Positions 46,959 to 57,531 of a stretch of DNA of 64,000 nucleotides are shown piece after piece (positions within the stretch are counted from its first letter, which is position 1; the number at the start of each line of letters is the position of its first letter). Origin of the DNA: Iodidimonas muriae (GTDB taxonomy: Bacteria; Pseudomonadota; Alphaproteobacteria; Sphingomonadales; Rhodothalassiaceae); assembly GCF_014647255.1 (NCBI RefSeq), contig NZ_BMOV01000007.1:1-64000 (forward strand), given 5' to 3'. The position numbers and the translations under genes are program-made. The notes under the pieces are model-generated. The model saw nothing but the letters and a program-made list of their open reading frames with translations, made no database searches and had not been told where the DNA came from.

Positions 46959-48434
46959 TCAGCTCCACCATGTCTTGGGCTTGGCCGTAAAGGCAGCGGC
47001 ATCTTCCATCACGCCAGCCACCTTCAGAACGGTTTCTTCATCAAAGGCACGCCCAAGGATTTGCAGACCCAAAGGCAGACCTTCCGCCGACAAAGCCGCC
47101 GGGATCGAAATACCCGGCAGCCCTGCAAGGGACGCGGGCACCGTGAACACATCGTTCATATACATGGCCAAAGGATCCTGCTTTGCCCCAAAGCCAAAAG
47201 CCGCACTGGGAGCCGTGGGGGTGAGGATCGCATCCACTTTTTTATAAGCGCGACGGAAATCATCGGCGATCAGCGTGCGGATTTTCTGCGCCTTCAGATA
47301 ATAGGCATCATAATATCCCGCCGACAGCACATAGGTACCGATCAGGATACGGCGTTTCACCTCCTCACCAAAACCTTCGGCGCGGGTTTCTTCATACATC
47401 TCGGTCAAGCCATCGCCGGACTTGAGCTGCGCCCGATGGCCATAGCGCACACCATCATAGCGGGCCAGATTGGACGACGCTTCCGCCGGTGCCACGATAT
47501 AATAGGTAGGCAAGGCATATTTGGTGTGCGGCAAGGAAATATCGACGATCTGCGCCCCCGCATCGCGCAACCACGCCATGCCCTGCTGCCACATATCTTC
47601 GATTTCGCGGGGCATATCTGCGGAATGATATTCTTTGGGAATGCCGATTTTCAGGCCGCGAATATCCCCCGTAAGGGCCGCTTCATAATCGGGCACCGGC
47701 ACATCCACGCATGTGCTGTCTTTCACATCATGCCCGGCCATGGCTCCCAGCATGATCGCCGCATCGCGCACCGACCGGGTGATCGGCCCCGCTTGATCCA
47801 AAGACGATGCAAAGGCCACCATGCCATAGCGCGAACAACGCCCATAGGTAGGCTTCAAACCCACCGTGCCGGTAAAGGCCGCGGGCTGACGAATCGAGCC
47901 GCCGGTATCACTGCCGGTGGCACATGGGGCGATGCGGCCCGCAACAGCGGCCACAGATCCGCCTGAAGATCCACCGGGAACCGTGTCCGTTTCTCCAAGC
48001 CGCCACGGATTTTTCACCGGACCATAAGCACTGGTTTCATTGGACGATCCCATGGCGAATTCATCCATATTCACCTTGCCCAGCATCACGGCGCCATTGT
48101 CCCACAAATTCGCGGTCACGGTGCTTTCATAAGGCGGCGTGAACGACTCGAGCATATGGCTACCGGCGGTGGTGCACACATCCTTGGTGCAAAACAGGTC
48201 TTTCACCGCCACGGGGATGCCGGTCATGGGCTTTGCGTCACCGGCCTTGAGGCGTGCATCGGCCGCATCGGCCATTTCCAACGCCCGCTCGGGAGTTTCG
48301 GTGACAAAAATATTCAACGGCTTTGCCGCTTCCATTGCTGCGATGGAAGCCTGCACAAGCTCACGGGCGGATAGATCGCGGGCCGCCAGCCGGTCGCGGG
48401 CCTCTGCGATGCTCAATTCATTGAGATCGGACAT
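46959..48434 (-). CDS. gatA: Asp/Glu-tRNA amidotransferase subunit A
   Basis: The 491-residue glutaminase subunit of GatCAB, amidase-signature family. The Ser-cisSer-Lys triad is visible: Lys in [10 protein letters not shown], cis-Ser in [13 protein letters not shown] and the nucleophile region [15 protein letters not shown]. The ATG at 48434 overlaps the gatC stop region; a TTG slightly upstream is rejected. Release of ammonia from glutamine feeds GatB. Confidence 0.97.
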   Translation of the reverse strand: MSDLNELSIAEARDRLAARDLSARELVQASIAAMEAAKPLNIFVTETPERALEMADAADARLKAGDAKPMTGIPVAVKDLFCTKDVCTTAGSHMLESFTPPYESTVTANLWDNGAVMLGKVNMDEFAMGSSNETSAYGPVKNPWRLGETDTVPGGSSGGSVAAVAGRIAPCATGSDTGGSIRQPAAFTGTVGLKPTYGRCSRYGMVAFASSLDQAGPITRSVRDAAIMLGAMAGHDVKDSTCVDVPVPDYEAALTGDIRGLKIGIPKEYHSADMPREIEDMWQQGMAWLRDAGAQIVDISLPHTKYALPTYYIVAPAEASSNLARYDGVRYGHRAQLKSGDGLTEMYEETRAEGFGEEVKRRILIGTYVLSAGYYDAYYLKAQKIRTLIADDFRRAYKKVDAILTPTAPSAAFGFGAKQDPLAMYMNDVFTVPASLAGLPGISIPAALSAEGLPLGLQILGRAFDEETVLKVAGVMEDAAAFTAKPKTWWS

Positions 48435-48435
48435 A

Positions 48436-48723
48436 TTATTCAATCACTTTTGGAACTGCAAAAAAGCCGAATTCGGCATCGGGCGCATTGGACAGCACAT
48501 CGTCGCGCTTATTGCCATCGGTTACCTCATCGGCCCGCCAATGCAGACAATGATCCACCACACTGGTCATGGGTTTCACGCCGTCGGTATCCACCGCAGA
48601 CAATTGTTCAACCCAATCAAGGATATTGTTCAACTCGCCCGCCATTGGGTCCAGTCTGTCTTCATCGATGCGAATGCGCGCAAGTTTGGCGATCCGCTTT
48701 ACCGTCGCTTTGTCAACCGACAT
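48436..48723 (-). CDS. gatC: Asp/Glu-tRNA amidotransferase subunit C
   Basis: The 95-residue GatC subunit that clamps GatA and GatB. It opens with [20 protein letters not shown] and has the conserved [19 protein letters not shown] segment, then the typical R-x-D-x-V-x-D-G-like stretch ([20 protein letters not shown]) before the C terminus. First gene of gatCAB, divergent from the DUF3089 hydrolase. Confidence 0.95.
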   Translation of the reverse strand: MSVDKATVKRIAKLARIRIDEDRLDPMAGELNNILDWVEQLSAVDTDGVKPMTSVVDHCLHWRADEVTDGNKRDDVLSNAPDAEFGFFAVPKVIE

Positions 48724-48967
48724 CGTCTTCCCATTTTTTCATGACCGCGTGGCAGCCCCACGCAATTGCGGCGAAAACTACACGCTGACAGCCCCCCACG
48801 CAAGGCAAGCTGAACGGCTTTTGCTGCTTGCGTCATTGTGGCGATGGCGCAACAAAGAAGAAGATGCGTGTATCGACGGCTCAGGCGTCTATAAGTCAAT
48901 GGTCAAAAACACCGGACAAGCGGGCGGCAGACGACCGAACAGGCTGGGGAAACAGAAAGGCGAACTC

Positions 48968-50125
48968 ATGGCGCGGCTATTTCTATATATCGTTTCAGGG
49001 CTTATGGGGCTCACCATTCTAGGCGGAGCGCTGCTTTATGTATTTTGGGACGAGGCACAAATGGTGGCCTTGGCACAAATGAAGCCGGAAACATCGCTGG
49101 CAGACGCCCCCAAAGCCCCCGCCCCCGATTATGCGAAGTCCGAAAGCTGGGCAGCGCGGCCCGGTGCCGATGACAATGCCCGTGTCACACCACAAGGCGT
49201 AGAGCCGCTGTCGCCTATGGAAGCGGATGTATTTTTCATCCATCCCACCAGCTATCTGGGCACCAGCTATTGGAATGCTCCCATCGATGAACCGCAGGCC
49301 ACGGCCAGTCTGCCGTCGATTTTAAAGGCGCAAGCCAGCCCCTTTGCCGCATCGGCCCGTATTTTTGCCCCGCGCTACCGCCAAGCCTCTTTCGGCGCCT
49401 TTCTGGCCGCCAATAGCGATACGGTTGCCACTTTGATGCTGGCTTATTCCGATGTGGAAGCTGCGTTCGACCACTATCTGCGCGAAGACAATAAAGGGCG
49501 GCCATTCATTCTGGCCGGCCACAGCCAAGGCGCCCTTTTGGGGAGCTTTTTGCTAAAAAATCGCATCAATGGCACGGATCTGGCGGACCGGATGGTGGCC
49601 GCCTATTTGCCCGGCTGGACATTTTCTTCCGTGCAGGATCTGGGCGCACTTCCCGATATTGGCGCCTGCGAAACTGCTTTAGATACCGGCTGCATGATCA
49701 GTTGGCAGACCTTTGGCGAAGAGGGTGATCCATCCTATCTGGTTGATGCCTATAACCAACAATTCGGTTTGAGCGGGTTGATGAAAGCCGGAACGCCCAT
49801 GCTGTGCCAAAATCCCGTTAGCTGGGAACGGGATGGGACGGCCCCGGCTTCTCGGCATATGGGCGCTGTTCCCCCTGCCCCAACACCCGACGCCACCTTG
49901 CCCGCGCCGATAAATCCGGGACTGGAAAGCCGCTGCGGCGACGATGGATTCCTTTATATCACCCCCGCACCGGGCGAGCCTTTCACGCGGTTTTTGCTGC
50001 CGGGGCAGAATTACCATGTGTACGACATTCACCTGTTCTCCATGAATGTGCGGGCCAATGTGCGTGACCGCATCGCCGCATGGTATGAAAGCCACCCAAG
50101 CGCCGCTCTGGATGCCGCTAGATGA
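48968..50125 (+). CDS. DUF3089 family membrane-anchored alpha/beta hydrolase
   Basis: A 385-residue protein with an N-terminal signal anchor (residues 4-26) and an alpha/beta-hydrolase-like DUF3089 domain facing the periplasm. The family start [13 protein letters not shown] and the nucleophile elbow GHSQG (Ser186) are present. Substrate unknown. The ATG at 48968 has AAAGGCG upstream and fits the TM anchor; the frame is open back to 48569 but that part is antisense to gatC. It overlaps ruvX by 4 bp (ATGA). Confidence 0.85.
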   Translation: MARLFLYIVSGLMGLTILGGALLYVFWDEAQMVALAQMKPETSLADAPKAPAPDYAKSESWAARPGADDNARVTPQGVEPLSPMEADVFFIHPTSYLGTSYWNAPIDEPQATASLPSILKAQASPFAASARIFAPRYRQASFGAFLAANSDTVATLMLAYSDVEAAFDHYLREDNKGRPFILAGHSQGALLGSFLLKNRINGTDLADRMVAAYLPGWTFSSVQDLGALPDIGACETALDTGCMISWQTFGEEGDPSYLVDAYNQQFGLSGLMKAGTPMLCQNPVSWERDGTAPASRHMGAVPPAPTPDATLPAPINPGLESRCGDDGFLYITPAPGEPFTRFLLPGQNYHVYDIHLFSMNVRANVRDRIAAWYESHPSAALDAAR

Positions 50126-50595
50126 TTGGGGAACTGCACCAACTTTCCGCGACACTTTCTCATGGGCAGCGGGTTTTGGGCTTTGATGTGGGCACAAAAA
50201 CCATTGGCCTTGCCTTGTCCGACCGGTCGCTGACCATCGCCAGCCCTTTGGAAACCATTCGGCGTACCAAATTCAGCGCCGATGTGGAGCGGTTACGCGC
50301 CATCATCGCCGAGCACAAGATCGCCGGATATATCATCGGCCTACCGGTGAATATGGACGGAACGGAAGGCCCACGCTGCCAAGGGGTGCGGCAATTTGCC
50401 AAAAATCTCGATGAAAAACTTCCCCTCCCCGCGGCCTTTTGGGACGAGCGCCTGTCAACTGTGGCTGTGGAACGCATGTTGATCGACGCGGACAGAAGCC
50501 GCAAACGCCGTGCCGAATTGGTGGATAAGCTGGCCGCCACCTATATCCTGCAAGGCGCGCTGGACGCCCTTCGCAATCAAGGCCCACGGCTTTAA
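50122..50595 (+). CDS. ruvX: Putative pre-16S rRNA nuclease / Holliday-junction resolvase YqgF
   Basis: A 157-residue RNase H-fold protein of the YqgF/RuvX family. The first catalytic Asp is in [18 protein letters not shown], followed by [36 protein letters not shown] (Glu) and the last Asp in [14 protein letters not shown]. Involved in 16S rRNA 5' maturation; the resolvase activity is disputed. The start overlaps the DUF3089 stop (ATGA). Divergent from gatC at a distance of the hydrolase gene, a common alphaproteobacterial arrangement. Confidence 0.95.
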   Translation: MIGELHQLSATLSHGQRVLGFDVGTKTIGLALSDRSLTIASPLETIRRTKFSADVERLRAIIAEHKIAGYIIGLPVNMDGTEGPRCQGVRQFAKNLDEKLPLPAAFWDERLSTVAVERMLIDADRSRKRRAELVDKLAATYILQGALDALRNQGPRL

Positions 50596-50638
50596 ACGCC
50601 AAAATCTCGCAGCAATAACCAAAAATCCGCACAGCCTT

Positions 50639-50690
50639 TCATAGGGGGAGCACGGCTCTCCCTATGAGGGACATGCCTATGGGCAGGCAT
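50639..50690. repeat. Two tandem hairpins downstream of ruvX
   Basis: The first is a 13-bp stem with a 3-nt loop at 50639-50667 (TCATAGGGGGAGC / GCTCTCCCTATGA, one G-U); the second is ATGCCT/AGGCAT with a 6-nt loop at about 50673-50690. No T-run follows, so a Rho-dependent 3' end, an mRNA-stabilising stem or a small RNA are all possible. The remaining bases up to 50842 are AT-rich and should hold the promoter of the next kinase gene. Confidence 0.5.
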
Positions 50691-50842
50691 TTGGTAATAA
50701 GCCAAATTATTCCGATATAGAATGACAGATAATACAATCTTTTGGGGTTTTATTTTGGAAATATTCGCGCGTTATTTTTTTATTAATCTCTTGTCGGGAG
50801 GATACCGCAGGTTGAACCACCTCACAGAAGGCGGCCTATCGC

Positions 50843-52978
50843 ATGGGAAAAACACCGCATTCTAGCCGGATAAAAGCGCGGATATCAGATCTTCGCTATG
50901 CTCTGGTTGCTGCCTTTGCGGTTCTGGGTGCCATTATTTTCACAGTCTGGACAGTGCATAACACCTACCGCGATGCACATGTCCGAATGCGCTATGATAT
51001 AGCGGCAACCGCATCCTCTATCACCCATGGATTGCGCGCCCTCGAGCTTGTGATAAGCACGGTGGCCGAGCATGTGGCGGCCTCAGGCAGAACGCAGGAC
51101 CGGCAACCCTATCTTCAAGCCGTTGTGGCACGTTTGCCGCAAATGCGCACCATCGCCATCATACGGCCCGATGGAGTGATCGACACAGATCTCAGGCCCG
51201 GCCAACCCGCCAAGGGCATGATGGTTCTGGACCGCGATTATGTTCAGGCGCATCTCAACGGATTTGACGGCCCGTATTTCTACTCTCCCCCCATCCACAG
51301 CCGTCTGGATGGCCTCACACAAATCACTATTTCCCGTGCGGCACGCGCTGCCGATGGCCGCTTGGTGGCCGTCATAGCCGCAAGCATCGACGATCATTTC
51401 TTCTCACAATGGCACGGACAATTTGGCCAAGGGAAACTGTATCAGGCCCGCATTTTATATCGGGACGGACGTACCCTTTACAATTTTGCCACTCAAAAGA
51501 AAGCCCAGCCCCATCAAAAGGGAATTTTCTATCAAATCGCGCGTCTGGCCGATCCGCCACATAATCTCGACAGCCAGCGCATTCCCATTCTCTATACAGA
51601 TCTCAGCATCGAACTGCATTTATCCGAACAGTCCTATCTACAGGCTGCGGCTCTCAAATTGCCAAGCGGATATATGGTCATCGGGATGGTTACACTTTTG
51701 CTGTTTGCCATGATGCGTTTTCGCGCCTTTGCAATGCAGCAAAGAAGAAAAGCGCGGGAAGAAAACAGGCTTTTAGGGGCGCGCCTTCGGGCCCTTTACA
51801 ACACCGCGCCCGATGCCATCATCACGGTGGACAGCCAGTTGAAAATCATCGAATTCAACAAGACGGCCGAAGAGATGTTTGGCTGGAAAGCCAGCGAAAT
51901 TCTGGACCTGCGTTTGAAAGATCTGCTGCCGATCAACAGCAAAGACAACCATGATGATGTGGCGCGCAATTTCATGCACACCCACACCGGCACTCATCGT
52001 TTCGTTCTGGACCGCACGGTGGAAGCCCGCCACCGGGACGGGCACCTTTTCAAAGTGCGCATCAGCCTGTCGCGGGTCATTCTGGATACCGGGCCGGTTG
52101 TTATGGCCATCATCCGTGATGTTTATGAAATCGAAAAAATGAACAGCCGCCTTTTGGAGCTCTCGCGGGATCTGCAAAAACAAACCCGTGCTGCAGAAGA
52201 GGCCAATGAAGCGAAATCCCAATTCCTCGCCACCATGAGCCATGAACTGCGCACGCCCTTGAATGCCATTATCGGCTTTTCACAGATGATCGAAGAAGAG
52301 GTCTTCGGCCCCGTTGGCCATGAAAAATACAAAAGCTATGTGGGCGACATCCACAAAAGCGGCCAGCATCTGCTGTCCTTGATCAATGATGTTCTGGATC
52401 TGGCCCGGCTCGAACATGGAGAAGACTCCCTTAACATGGAGCCGGTCGATCTGCGCCCCGCCATTGCCAAGGCACTTATCCAGATGCGCCCCTTGGCCAT
52501 CCAGAAAAAACTGCGCTTACGGGTCAAGATCGACAGGAATCTTGCACCGATACAGGGTAATCGTCGCGCCATTCACCAGATTTTGCTGAATCTGCTGTCC
52601 AATGCCATCAAATTTTCGGCCAAAGGCAAGCGTATTCTGGTGAGCGCCAAACGCGAAGGCGCCCACATCACACTTAGTGTGGAAGATCAGGGCTGCGGTA
52701 TTCCAGAGCATAAAATTGCCCTGCTTGGCCGGCCCTTTCAACGGCTCGAGAAAAACAGCCACCATGCCAATGAAAACGGGCTGGGCCTTGGCCTTGCCAT
52801 TTGCAAACGCCTCGCCAGCGATATGGGCGGAACTCTTGTGATCTTCAGCCAGGAAGGAAAGCAAACGCGGGTTCAACTGACCCTCAATCCCGCGTCTTCA
52901 AATATGGAACAGTCCCAGTCTCAGGACATCCATATGGACCATATTCCAAGCCGACACGCCCCCAAGATTGCATTGTAA
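50843..52978 (+). CDS. Membrane histidine kinase with Cache-like and PAS domains
   Basis: A 711-residue kinase. TM1 is about 18-38 and TM2 about 273-292; the periplasmic part between them resembles a double-Cache (dCACHE) sensor. A PAS domain spans about 310-430 (LYNTAPDAIITVDSQLKIIE, FNKTAEEMFGWKASEILDLR), HisKA has H467 (TMSHELRTPLNAIIGF), and HATPase has NLLSNAIKFSAKG, EDQGCGIPEH and GLGLGLAICKRLASD. There is no receiver domain and no response-regulator gene near. It precedes ureD by 71 bp on the same strand; whether it influences urease is not known. Confidence 0.9.
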   Translation: MGKTPHSSRIKARISDLRYALVAAFAVLGAIIFTVWTVHNTYRDAHVRMRYDIAATASSITHGLRALELVISTVAEHVAASGRTQDRQPYLQAVVARLPQMRTIAIIRPDGVIDTDLRPGQPAKGMMVLDRDYVQAHLNGFDGPYFYSPPIHSRLDGLTQITISRAARAADGRLVAVIAASIDDHFFSQWHGQFGQGKLYQARILYRDGRTLYNFATQKKAQPHQKGIFYQIARLADPPHNLDSQRIPILYTDLSIELHLSEQSYLQAAALKLPSGYMVIGMVTLLLFAMMRFRAFAMQQRRKAREENRLLGARLRALYNTAPDAIITVDSQLKIIEFNKTAEEMFGWKASEILDLRLKDLLPINSKDNHDDVARNFMHTHTGTHRFVLDRTVEARHRDGHLFKVRISLSRVILDTGPVVMAIIRDVYEIEKMNSRLLELSRDLQKQTRAAEEANEAKSQFLATMSHELRTPLNAIIGFSQMIEEEVFGPVGHEKYKSYVGDIHKSGQHLLSLINDVLDLARLEHGEDSLNMEPVDLRPAIAKALIQMRPLAIQKKLRLRVKIDRNLAPIQGNRRAIHQILLNLLSNAIKFSAKGKRILVSAKREGAHITLSVEDQGCGIPEHKIALLGRPFQRLEKNSHHANENGLGLGLAICKRLASDMGGTLVIFSQEGKQTRVQLTLNPASSNMEQSQSQDIHMDHIPSRHAPKIAL

Positions 52979-53049
52979 AGCTTGCATTAAACCCACTGGC
53001 GCACCAATCTGGCTCCGTCTTGCCATCATCCAGAATAAAGACAGAACAG

Positions 53050-53901
53050 ATGAGCGTCATTACTCCTCATTCAACGCGGGGGCAAGCCACGCCGGAAGCA
53101 TCACAGCCCCGCGCAATCGGTACGGGGGTTGTTCGTGTAAGGGCAGATGATAAAGGCCGCACACGATTGATGACCTTGCATCAGGCGGGGTCATTGAAAA
53201 TGGTTTTTCCCAACACCCATCGCCGCCATATGAATGCTGTTTTGATCAATACGGCAGGCGGCATCACCGGGGGAGACCGGTTCGACATCAGGGCTCAAGC
53301 CGATGCGGGGGCAAGCCTGACACTGACAACGCAGGCTTCGGAAAAAGCCTATCGTGCTCAAATTGGCGAGATCGCCCAACTCACCACAACATTAACCATA
53401 GAAAACGACGCCCGGTTGAACTGGCTGCCTCAAGAAATGATCCTGTTCAATCATTGCGCCTTGCACCGACGCCTTATGATCAACATGACACAATCGGCGC
53501 GGTTGCTGATGGTTGAACCATTGATATTCGGACGGACGGCCATGGGGGAACGATTGACCGATTGTATTTTCCGGGACAGAATTACCGTTACCCGCGACCG
53601 CCGACCGATCTATCTCGATGGGATGGACCTCTCCGGTGACGCCGCTGCCCGACTTGCGCGTCCGGCTATTGCAAATGGGGCCGGGGCGATGGCCAGCCTG
53701 TTGTTTGTTGCGCCCGAGGCTTCCGCCAAATTGAGCCAGATACGCGCAATGCTACCCATTACCGCAGGGGCCAGCATGATTGCCGAAGATATTTTGGTGA
53801 TGCGCCTGCTTGCGGCAGACGGCTATGAAATGCGAAGATCTTTGATACCTGTCCTTGACTATCTGTCCCAATCCACCCTGCCCTTGTCATGGAGACTATG
53901 A
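53050..53901 (+). CDS. ureD: Urease accessory protein UreD
   Basis: A 283-residue scaffold protein which, with UreF and UreG, delivers nickel to apo-urease. Typical segments are VLINTAGGITGGDRFDI, the nearby LTLTTQASEKAYRAQ, and WLPQEMILFNHCALHRRLM. The ATG at 53050 is used; the open frame extending upstream lies inside the kinase gene. The first gene of the ure operon, with ureA 3 bp after its stop. Confidence 0.95.
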   Translation: MSVITPHSTRGQATPEASQPRAIGTGVVRVRADDKGRTRLMTLHQAGSLKMVFPNTHRRHMNAVLINTAGGITGGDRFDIRAQADAGASLTLTTQASEKAYRAQIGEIAQLTTTLTIENDARLNWLPQEMILFNHCALHRRLMINMTQSARLLMVEPLIFGRTAMGERLTDCIFRDRITVTRDRRPIYLDGMDLSGDAAARLARPAIANGAGAMASLLFVAPEASAKLSQIRAMLPITAGASMIAEDILVMRLLAADGYEMRRSLIPVLDYLSQSTLPLSWRL

Positions 53902-53904
53902 GAC

Positions 53905-54207
53905 ATGCAATTGACCCCCCGTGAGAAAGACAAATTGCTGATTGCCATGGCCGCAGAAGTCGCCCGCAAACGTCTGGCTCGCGGTGTGAAACTGAACCAT
54001 CCCGAAGCCATTGCCCTGATCACCGATGCCGTTGTGGAAGGGGCGCGCGACGGGCGCTCCGTTGCCGATATGATGGAAGCGGGTGGGCAGGTGGTCCGCC
54101 GCGATCAATGCATGGAGGGCGTCGCCGAGATGATCCCGGATGTGCAGGTGGAGGCCACTTTTCCCGATGGCACCAAGCTGGTCACCGTGCACAATCCAAT
54201 CCGATAA
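53905..54207 (+). CDS. ureA: Urease gamma subunit
   Basis: The 100-residue gamma subunit of the nickel enzyme that hydrolyses urea to ammonia and carbamate. Nearly invariant: [60 protein letters not shown] and VHNPI. Separate ureA, ureB and ureC genes are the usual bacterial form. Followed by a small His-rich gene before ureB. Confidence 0.97.
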   Translation: MQLTPREKDKLLIAMAAEVARKRLARGVKLNHPEAIALITDAVVEGARDGRSVADMMEAGGQVVRRDQCMEGVAEMIPDVQVEATFPDGTKLVTVHNPIR

Positions 54208-54228
54208 GGCCATAAAAGGAGATTCTCG

Positions 54229-54408
54229 ATGAAGCACCGATTGATGTATAAAAGCGCCGCTCTTCCTTTTATCGCTTGGGGATCCACGGCCTTTGCCCAT
54301 GATGGTGCGCATATGCACCCCCACGGGATCGATCTGCTGTGGATTCTGGTGGGCGCGGGGATCTGTGCATTCCTTGCCGCAGCAGGCTATAAAAGGATGC
54401 GCAAATGA
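54229..54408 (+). CDS. Small His-rich membrane protein inside the urease operon
   Basis: A 59-residue gene, not a shadow of another. AAAAGGAG stands upstream of the ATG. It has an N-terminal signal-like segment ([17 protein letters not shown]), a His-rich stretch [10 protein letters not shown], a TM helix (about 33-53, [20 protein letters not shown]) and a basic tail (YKRMRK). Its stop overlaps the ureB start as ATGA, and 21 bp separate it from ureA, so it belongs to the operon. The cluster of four His suggests periplasmic binding of nickel or another metal. No known family is recognised; homologues could be looked for in other urease operons. Confidence 0.82.
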   Translation: MKHRLMYKSAALPFIAWGSTAFAHDGAHMHPHGIDLLWILVGAGICAFLAAAGYKRMRK

Positions 54409-54710
54409 TCCCCGGTGAAATCTTTCCTGCCCCGGGAGAGATTATCCTGAATGCCGATCGCCCGGCCATCACCTTGATGGTCGCCAATAAAGGGGACCGC
54501 CCCATTCAGGTGGGCAGCCATTATCATTTTAGCGAAACAAATCCGGCATTGGATTTCGACCGGTCTGCCGCCAAAGGCATGCGCCTTGATATTGCGGCGG
54601 GGACCGCCATCCGCTTTGAACCGGGGCAGCGCCGCGAGGTGCAACTGATCCCCTATGGCGGGGGGCGCCGGGTTTTTGGTTTCAATGGTCAAGTCATGGG
54701 AGATCTGTGA
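54405..54710 (+). CDS. ureB: Urease beta subunit
   Basis: The 101-residue beta subunit. Diagnostic features are [49 protein letters not shown]-like [18 protein letters not shown] and the end [13 protein letters not shown]. The ATG overlaps the stop of the small membrane-protein gene by 4 bp, and its stop overlaps the ureC start, so the three are translationally coupled. Confidence 0.97.
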   Translation: MIPGEIFPAPGEIILNADRPAITLMVANKGDRPIQVGSHYHFSETNPALDFDRSAAKGMRLDIAAGTAIRFEPGQRREVQLIPYGGGRRVFGFNGQVMGDL

Positions 54711-56419
54711 TGCCGACGGCCATTCCACGCGCGCAATATGCGGCCATTTATGGCCCCACCACCGGCGACCGCATCCGTCTTGCCGATACCGACCTGATCA
54801 TCGAGGTGGAACGGGATCTGACCCTTTATGGCGAAGAGGTGAAATTCGGCGGTGGTAAGGTGATCCGCGATGGTATGGGGCAATCCCAGTTCAGCCGGGC
54901 CGATGGTGCGGTGGATACGGTCATCACCAATGCACTGATTGTCGATCACTCGGGGATTTACAAAGCCGATATTGCCCTGAAAGACGGGCTGATCCACGCC
55001 ATCGGCAAGGCGGGCAATCCCGACACCCAATCGGCTGTGGATATCATCATCGGCCCCGGCACCGAGATCATTGCCGGAGAAGGCCGTATATTGACCGCCG
55101 GTGGGATCGATAGCCATATCCATTTCATTTGCCCACAGCAGATGGAAGAGTCGCTGCATTCCGGTGTAACCACCTGTTTCGGCGGCGGGACCGGCCCGGC
55201 CCATGGCACGCTGGCCACCACCTGCACCCCGGGCCCATGGCATATCGGGCGGATGTTGCAGGCGTTGGACGGCATTCCAATGAATGTCGGTCTGGCCGGC
55301 AAAGGCAATGCAAGCCAGCCCGCCGCGCTGGTGGAAATGGTACAAGGCGGGGCCTGCGCATTGAAGCTGCACGAAGACTGGGGCACCACCCCCAAAGCCA
55401 TCGATTGTTGCCTGTCTGTGGCCGACCATATGGATGTGCAGGTGATGATCCATACGGACACGCTGAATGAAAGCGGCTTTGTTGAAGATACCGTCGCCGC
55501 CATGAAAGGGCGGACGATCCATGCCTTCCACACCGAAGGGGCGGGTGGCGGTCATGCGCCCGACATCATCAAAATCTGCGGTGAAGACTATGTCTTGCCG
55601 TCCTCGACCAATCCGACCCGTCCTTTCACGGTAAACACGCTGGAAGAACATCTGGATATGCTAATGGTGTGCCATCATCTGGATAAATCGATCCCCGAAG
55701 ATGTGGCCTTCGCCGAAAGCCGCATTCGCCGCGAAACCATCGCCGCCGAAGATATTTTGCATGATATGGGGGCATTTTCGATCATCGCGTCCGACAGTCA
55801 GGCCATGGGACGTGTAGGGGAAGTCCTGATCCGCACATGGCAAACCGCAGACAAGATGAAAAAGCAGCGTGGGCGTTTGCCGGACGAAACCGGTGACAAT
55901 GACAATCTCCGCGTCCGGCGCTATATTGCGAAATACACCATCAATCCCGCCATTGCCCAAGGTGTGGGACATGTGCTTGGCAGTATTGCTGTGGGCAAAC
56001 GCGCCGATCTGGCTTTATGGTCCCCGGCCTTTTTCGGTGTAAAACCGGAGATGGTTTTGCTTGCGGGCACGATTGCGGTGGCGCAAATGGGTGATCCCAA
56101 TGCTTCAATCCCAACGCCGCAACCGGTTTATTCACGGCCTATGTTCGGGGCTTGTGGGCGGTCTTTGGAGCAATCCAGCATCAGCTTTGTATCGGAAGCG
56201 GCGCAGGCAAGCGGTGTTCGTGAGCGTCTTGGATTAACCAAGCAAACCGTCGCTGTTACGAACACGCGCACAATCGGTAAAAAGGATATGCGCCTTAATG
56301 ATGCCACCCCACATATAGAGGTGCATCCCGAGACCTATGAGGTGCGCGCCGATGGGGAATTGCTGACCTGCCAACCCGCTGACACCCTGCCCATGGCGCA
56401 ACGCTATTTCCTGTTTTGA
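54710..56419 (+). CDS. ureC: Urease alpha (catalytic) subunit
   Basis: The 569-residue catalytic subunit with the di-nickel site. Visible ligands are the two His of [12 protein letters not shown], the carbamylated Lys of ALKLHEDWG, the His of [10 protein letters not shown] and [15 protein letters not shown], and the catalytic flap His in [13 protein letters not shown]. The motif FVGSMGP-like region and the C-terminal RYFLF are normal. The start ATG overlaps the ureB stop (a GTG one codon earlier is also possible). Subunits A, B and C form the (alpha beta gamma)3 enzyme. Confidence 0.97.
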   Translation: MPTAIPRAQYAAIYGPTTGDRIRLADTDLIIEVERDLTLYGEEVKFGGGKVIRDGMGQSQFSRADGAVDTVITNALIVDHSGIYKADIALKDGLIHAIGKAGNPDTQSAVDIIIGPGTEIIAGEGRILTAGGIDSHIHFICPQQMEESLHSGVTTCFGGGTGPAHGTLATTCTPGPWHIGRMLQALDGIPMNVGLAGKGNASQPAALVEMVQGGACALKLHEDWGTTPKAIDCCLSVADHMDVQVMIHTDTLNESGFVEDTVAAMKGRTIHAFHTEGAGGGHAPDIIKICGEDYVLPSSTNPTRPFTVNTLEEHLDMLMVCHHLDKSIPEDVAFAESRIRRETIAAEDILHDMGAFSIIASDSQAMGRVGEVLIRTWQTADKMKKQRGRLPDETGDNDNLRVRRYIAKYTINPAIAQGVGHVLGSIAVGKRADLALWSPAFFGVKPEMVLLAGTIAVAQMGDPNASIPTPQPVYSRPMFGACGRSLEQSSISFVSEAAQASGVRERLGLTKQTVAVTNTRTIGKKDMRLNDATPHIEVHPETYEVRADGELLTCQPADTLPMAQRYFLF

Positions 56420-56426
56420 GGACCCG

Positions 56427-56900
56427 ATGACAAAGAGAGCACTCGCCCAGATTTTACACCGTGCGGGCCAATGGTCCGGCGCTGCGGCACGGTGCGAATT
56501 GGATTATGCAGCCCGTTTTGTGCGCCGCAAACAACTGGTCACCACAGATGGCCAGTCGTTTCTGGTTGATCTGGCGCACACCAATTCACTTGATCAGGGC
56601 GATGCGCTGGAGCTTGAAGATGGCCGTCTTGTCGAGATCATTGCCGCACAGGAGGACTTGTTACAGGTCAGCGGCCCAGATCTGCCGCGCCTTGCATGGC
56701 ATATCGGCAACCGCCATACGCCCTGCCAGATCAATAGCGACCACCTGCTGATCCAGAATGACCCCGTTATCGGCCATATGCTAACGCATCTCGGCGCAGA
56801 GATTACCCCTGTCACCGCCCCCTTCACCCCCGAAGGCGGCGCCTATGGACATGGCCGCACCCATTCCCACAGCCATGGGGCCACCGCCCATGATCTGTGA
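56427..56900 (+). CDS. ureE: Urease nickel metallochaperone UreE
   Basis: A 157-residue metallochaperone. The N-terminal peptide-binding domain (LVTTDGQSFLVDLAHTNSLD) precedes the metal-binding domain with WHIGNRHTPCQIN and the dimer-interface His in DPVIGHMLTHLGAEITP. The C terminus is His-rich ([17 protein letters not shown]), a nickel store. Its end overlaps the region where ureF starts. Confidence 0.93.
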   Translation: MTKRALAQILHRAGQWSGAAARCELDYAARFVRRKQLVTTDGQSFLVDLAHTNSLDQGDALELEDGRLVEIIAAQEDLLQVSGPDLPRLAWHIGNRHTPCQINSDHLLIQNDPVIGHMLTHLGAEITPVTAPFTPEGGAYGHGRTHSHSHGATAHDL

Positions 56901-57531
56901 TGCCCTGACATTGGCACAGTGGCTTTCACCCAGCTTTCCTGTTGGCGCATTCGCTTATTCCCATGGTCTGGAAACGGCCATACAGGATAAGCGTATCCGC
57001 ACGCCCAAAGATCTTGAGGACTGGCTTGTGGATATTTTGTTGCAGGGCAGCGGACGCAATGACTGCATCCTTTTGCGCATGGCCTATGCCTGCGACCATC
57101 CGGCGGATCTGGAGCATGTGGATGCCACCGCACGGGCCTTTGCGCCCAGCGCCGAGCGTCTGCGCGAAACGCATTTACAGGGAACGGCCTTTAGCAAAAC
57201 CGTCCGGGCGGTCTGGCCGGGCGAACAACCCGATCTGTGCTATCCCGTCGCCATTGGCTATGCGGCGCGGCGCATGGGCCTCGACCTGTCCTTGACGGCG
57301 GCACTTTATCTGCAAGCCATTATCGGCAATCTGGTTTCCGCCGCCATTCGCCTCGTGCCCCTGGGCCAAACCGATGGTCAGGCGGTTCTGGCCGCCCTGA
57401 CCCCTTTATGCCGCGATATTGCCGCACAAACCGAAGGCAAAACACAAGACGACATGCACAGCATGGCATTTCTTTCCGACATTGCGGCGATGACCCATGA
57501 AACGCTGCCCCATAGGATTTTCCGCTCATGA
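56890..57531 (+). CDS. ureF: Urease accessory protein UreF
   Basis: A GTPase-activating-like factor for UreG (213 residues from this start). Family segment [23 protein letters not shown] opens the protein; [20 protein letters not shown] is also conserved. The start is unsure: ATG 56845 has an AAGGCGG element but would add 15 residues unlike UreF, and 56875 is a third option; 56890 fits the family and overlaps ureE by 11 bp. The stop overlaps ureG by 4 bp. Confidence 0.9.
   Translation: MICDALTLAQWLSPSFPVGAFAYSHGLETAIQDKRIRTPKDLEDWLVDILLQGSGRNDCILLRMAYACDHPADLEHVDATARAFAPSAERLRETHLQGTAFSKTVRAVWPGEQPDLCYPVAIGYAARRMGLDLSLTAALYLQAIIGNLVSAAIRLVPLGQTDGQAVLAALTPLCRDIAAQTEGKTQDDMHSMAFLSDIAAMTHETLPHRIFRS

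Noticed and set aside
45529-47966. Long plus-strand frames opposite gatB and gatA
   Set aside because: They are antisense to two well-conserved genes and show no domains of their own.
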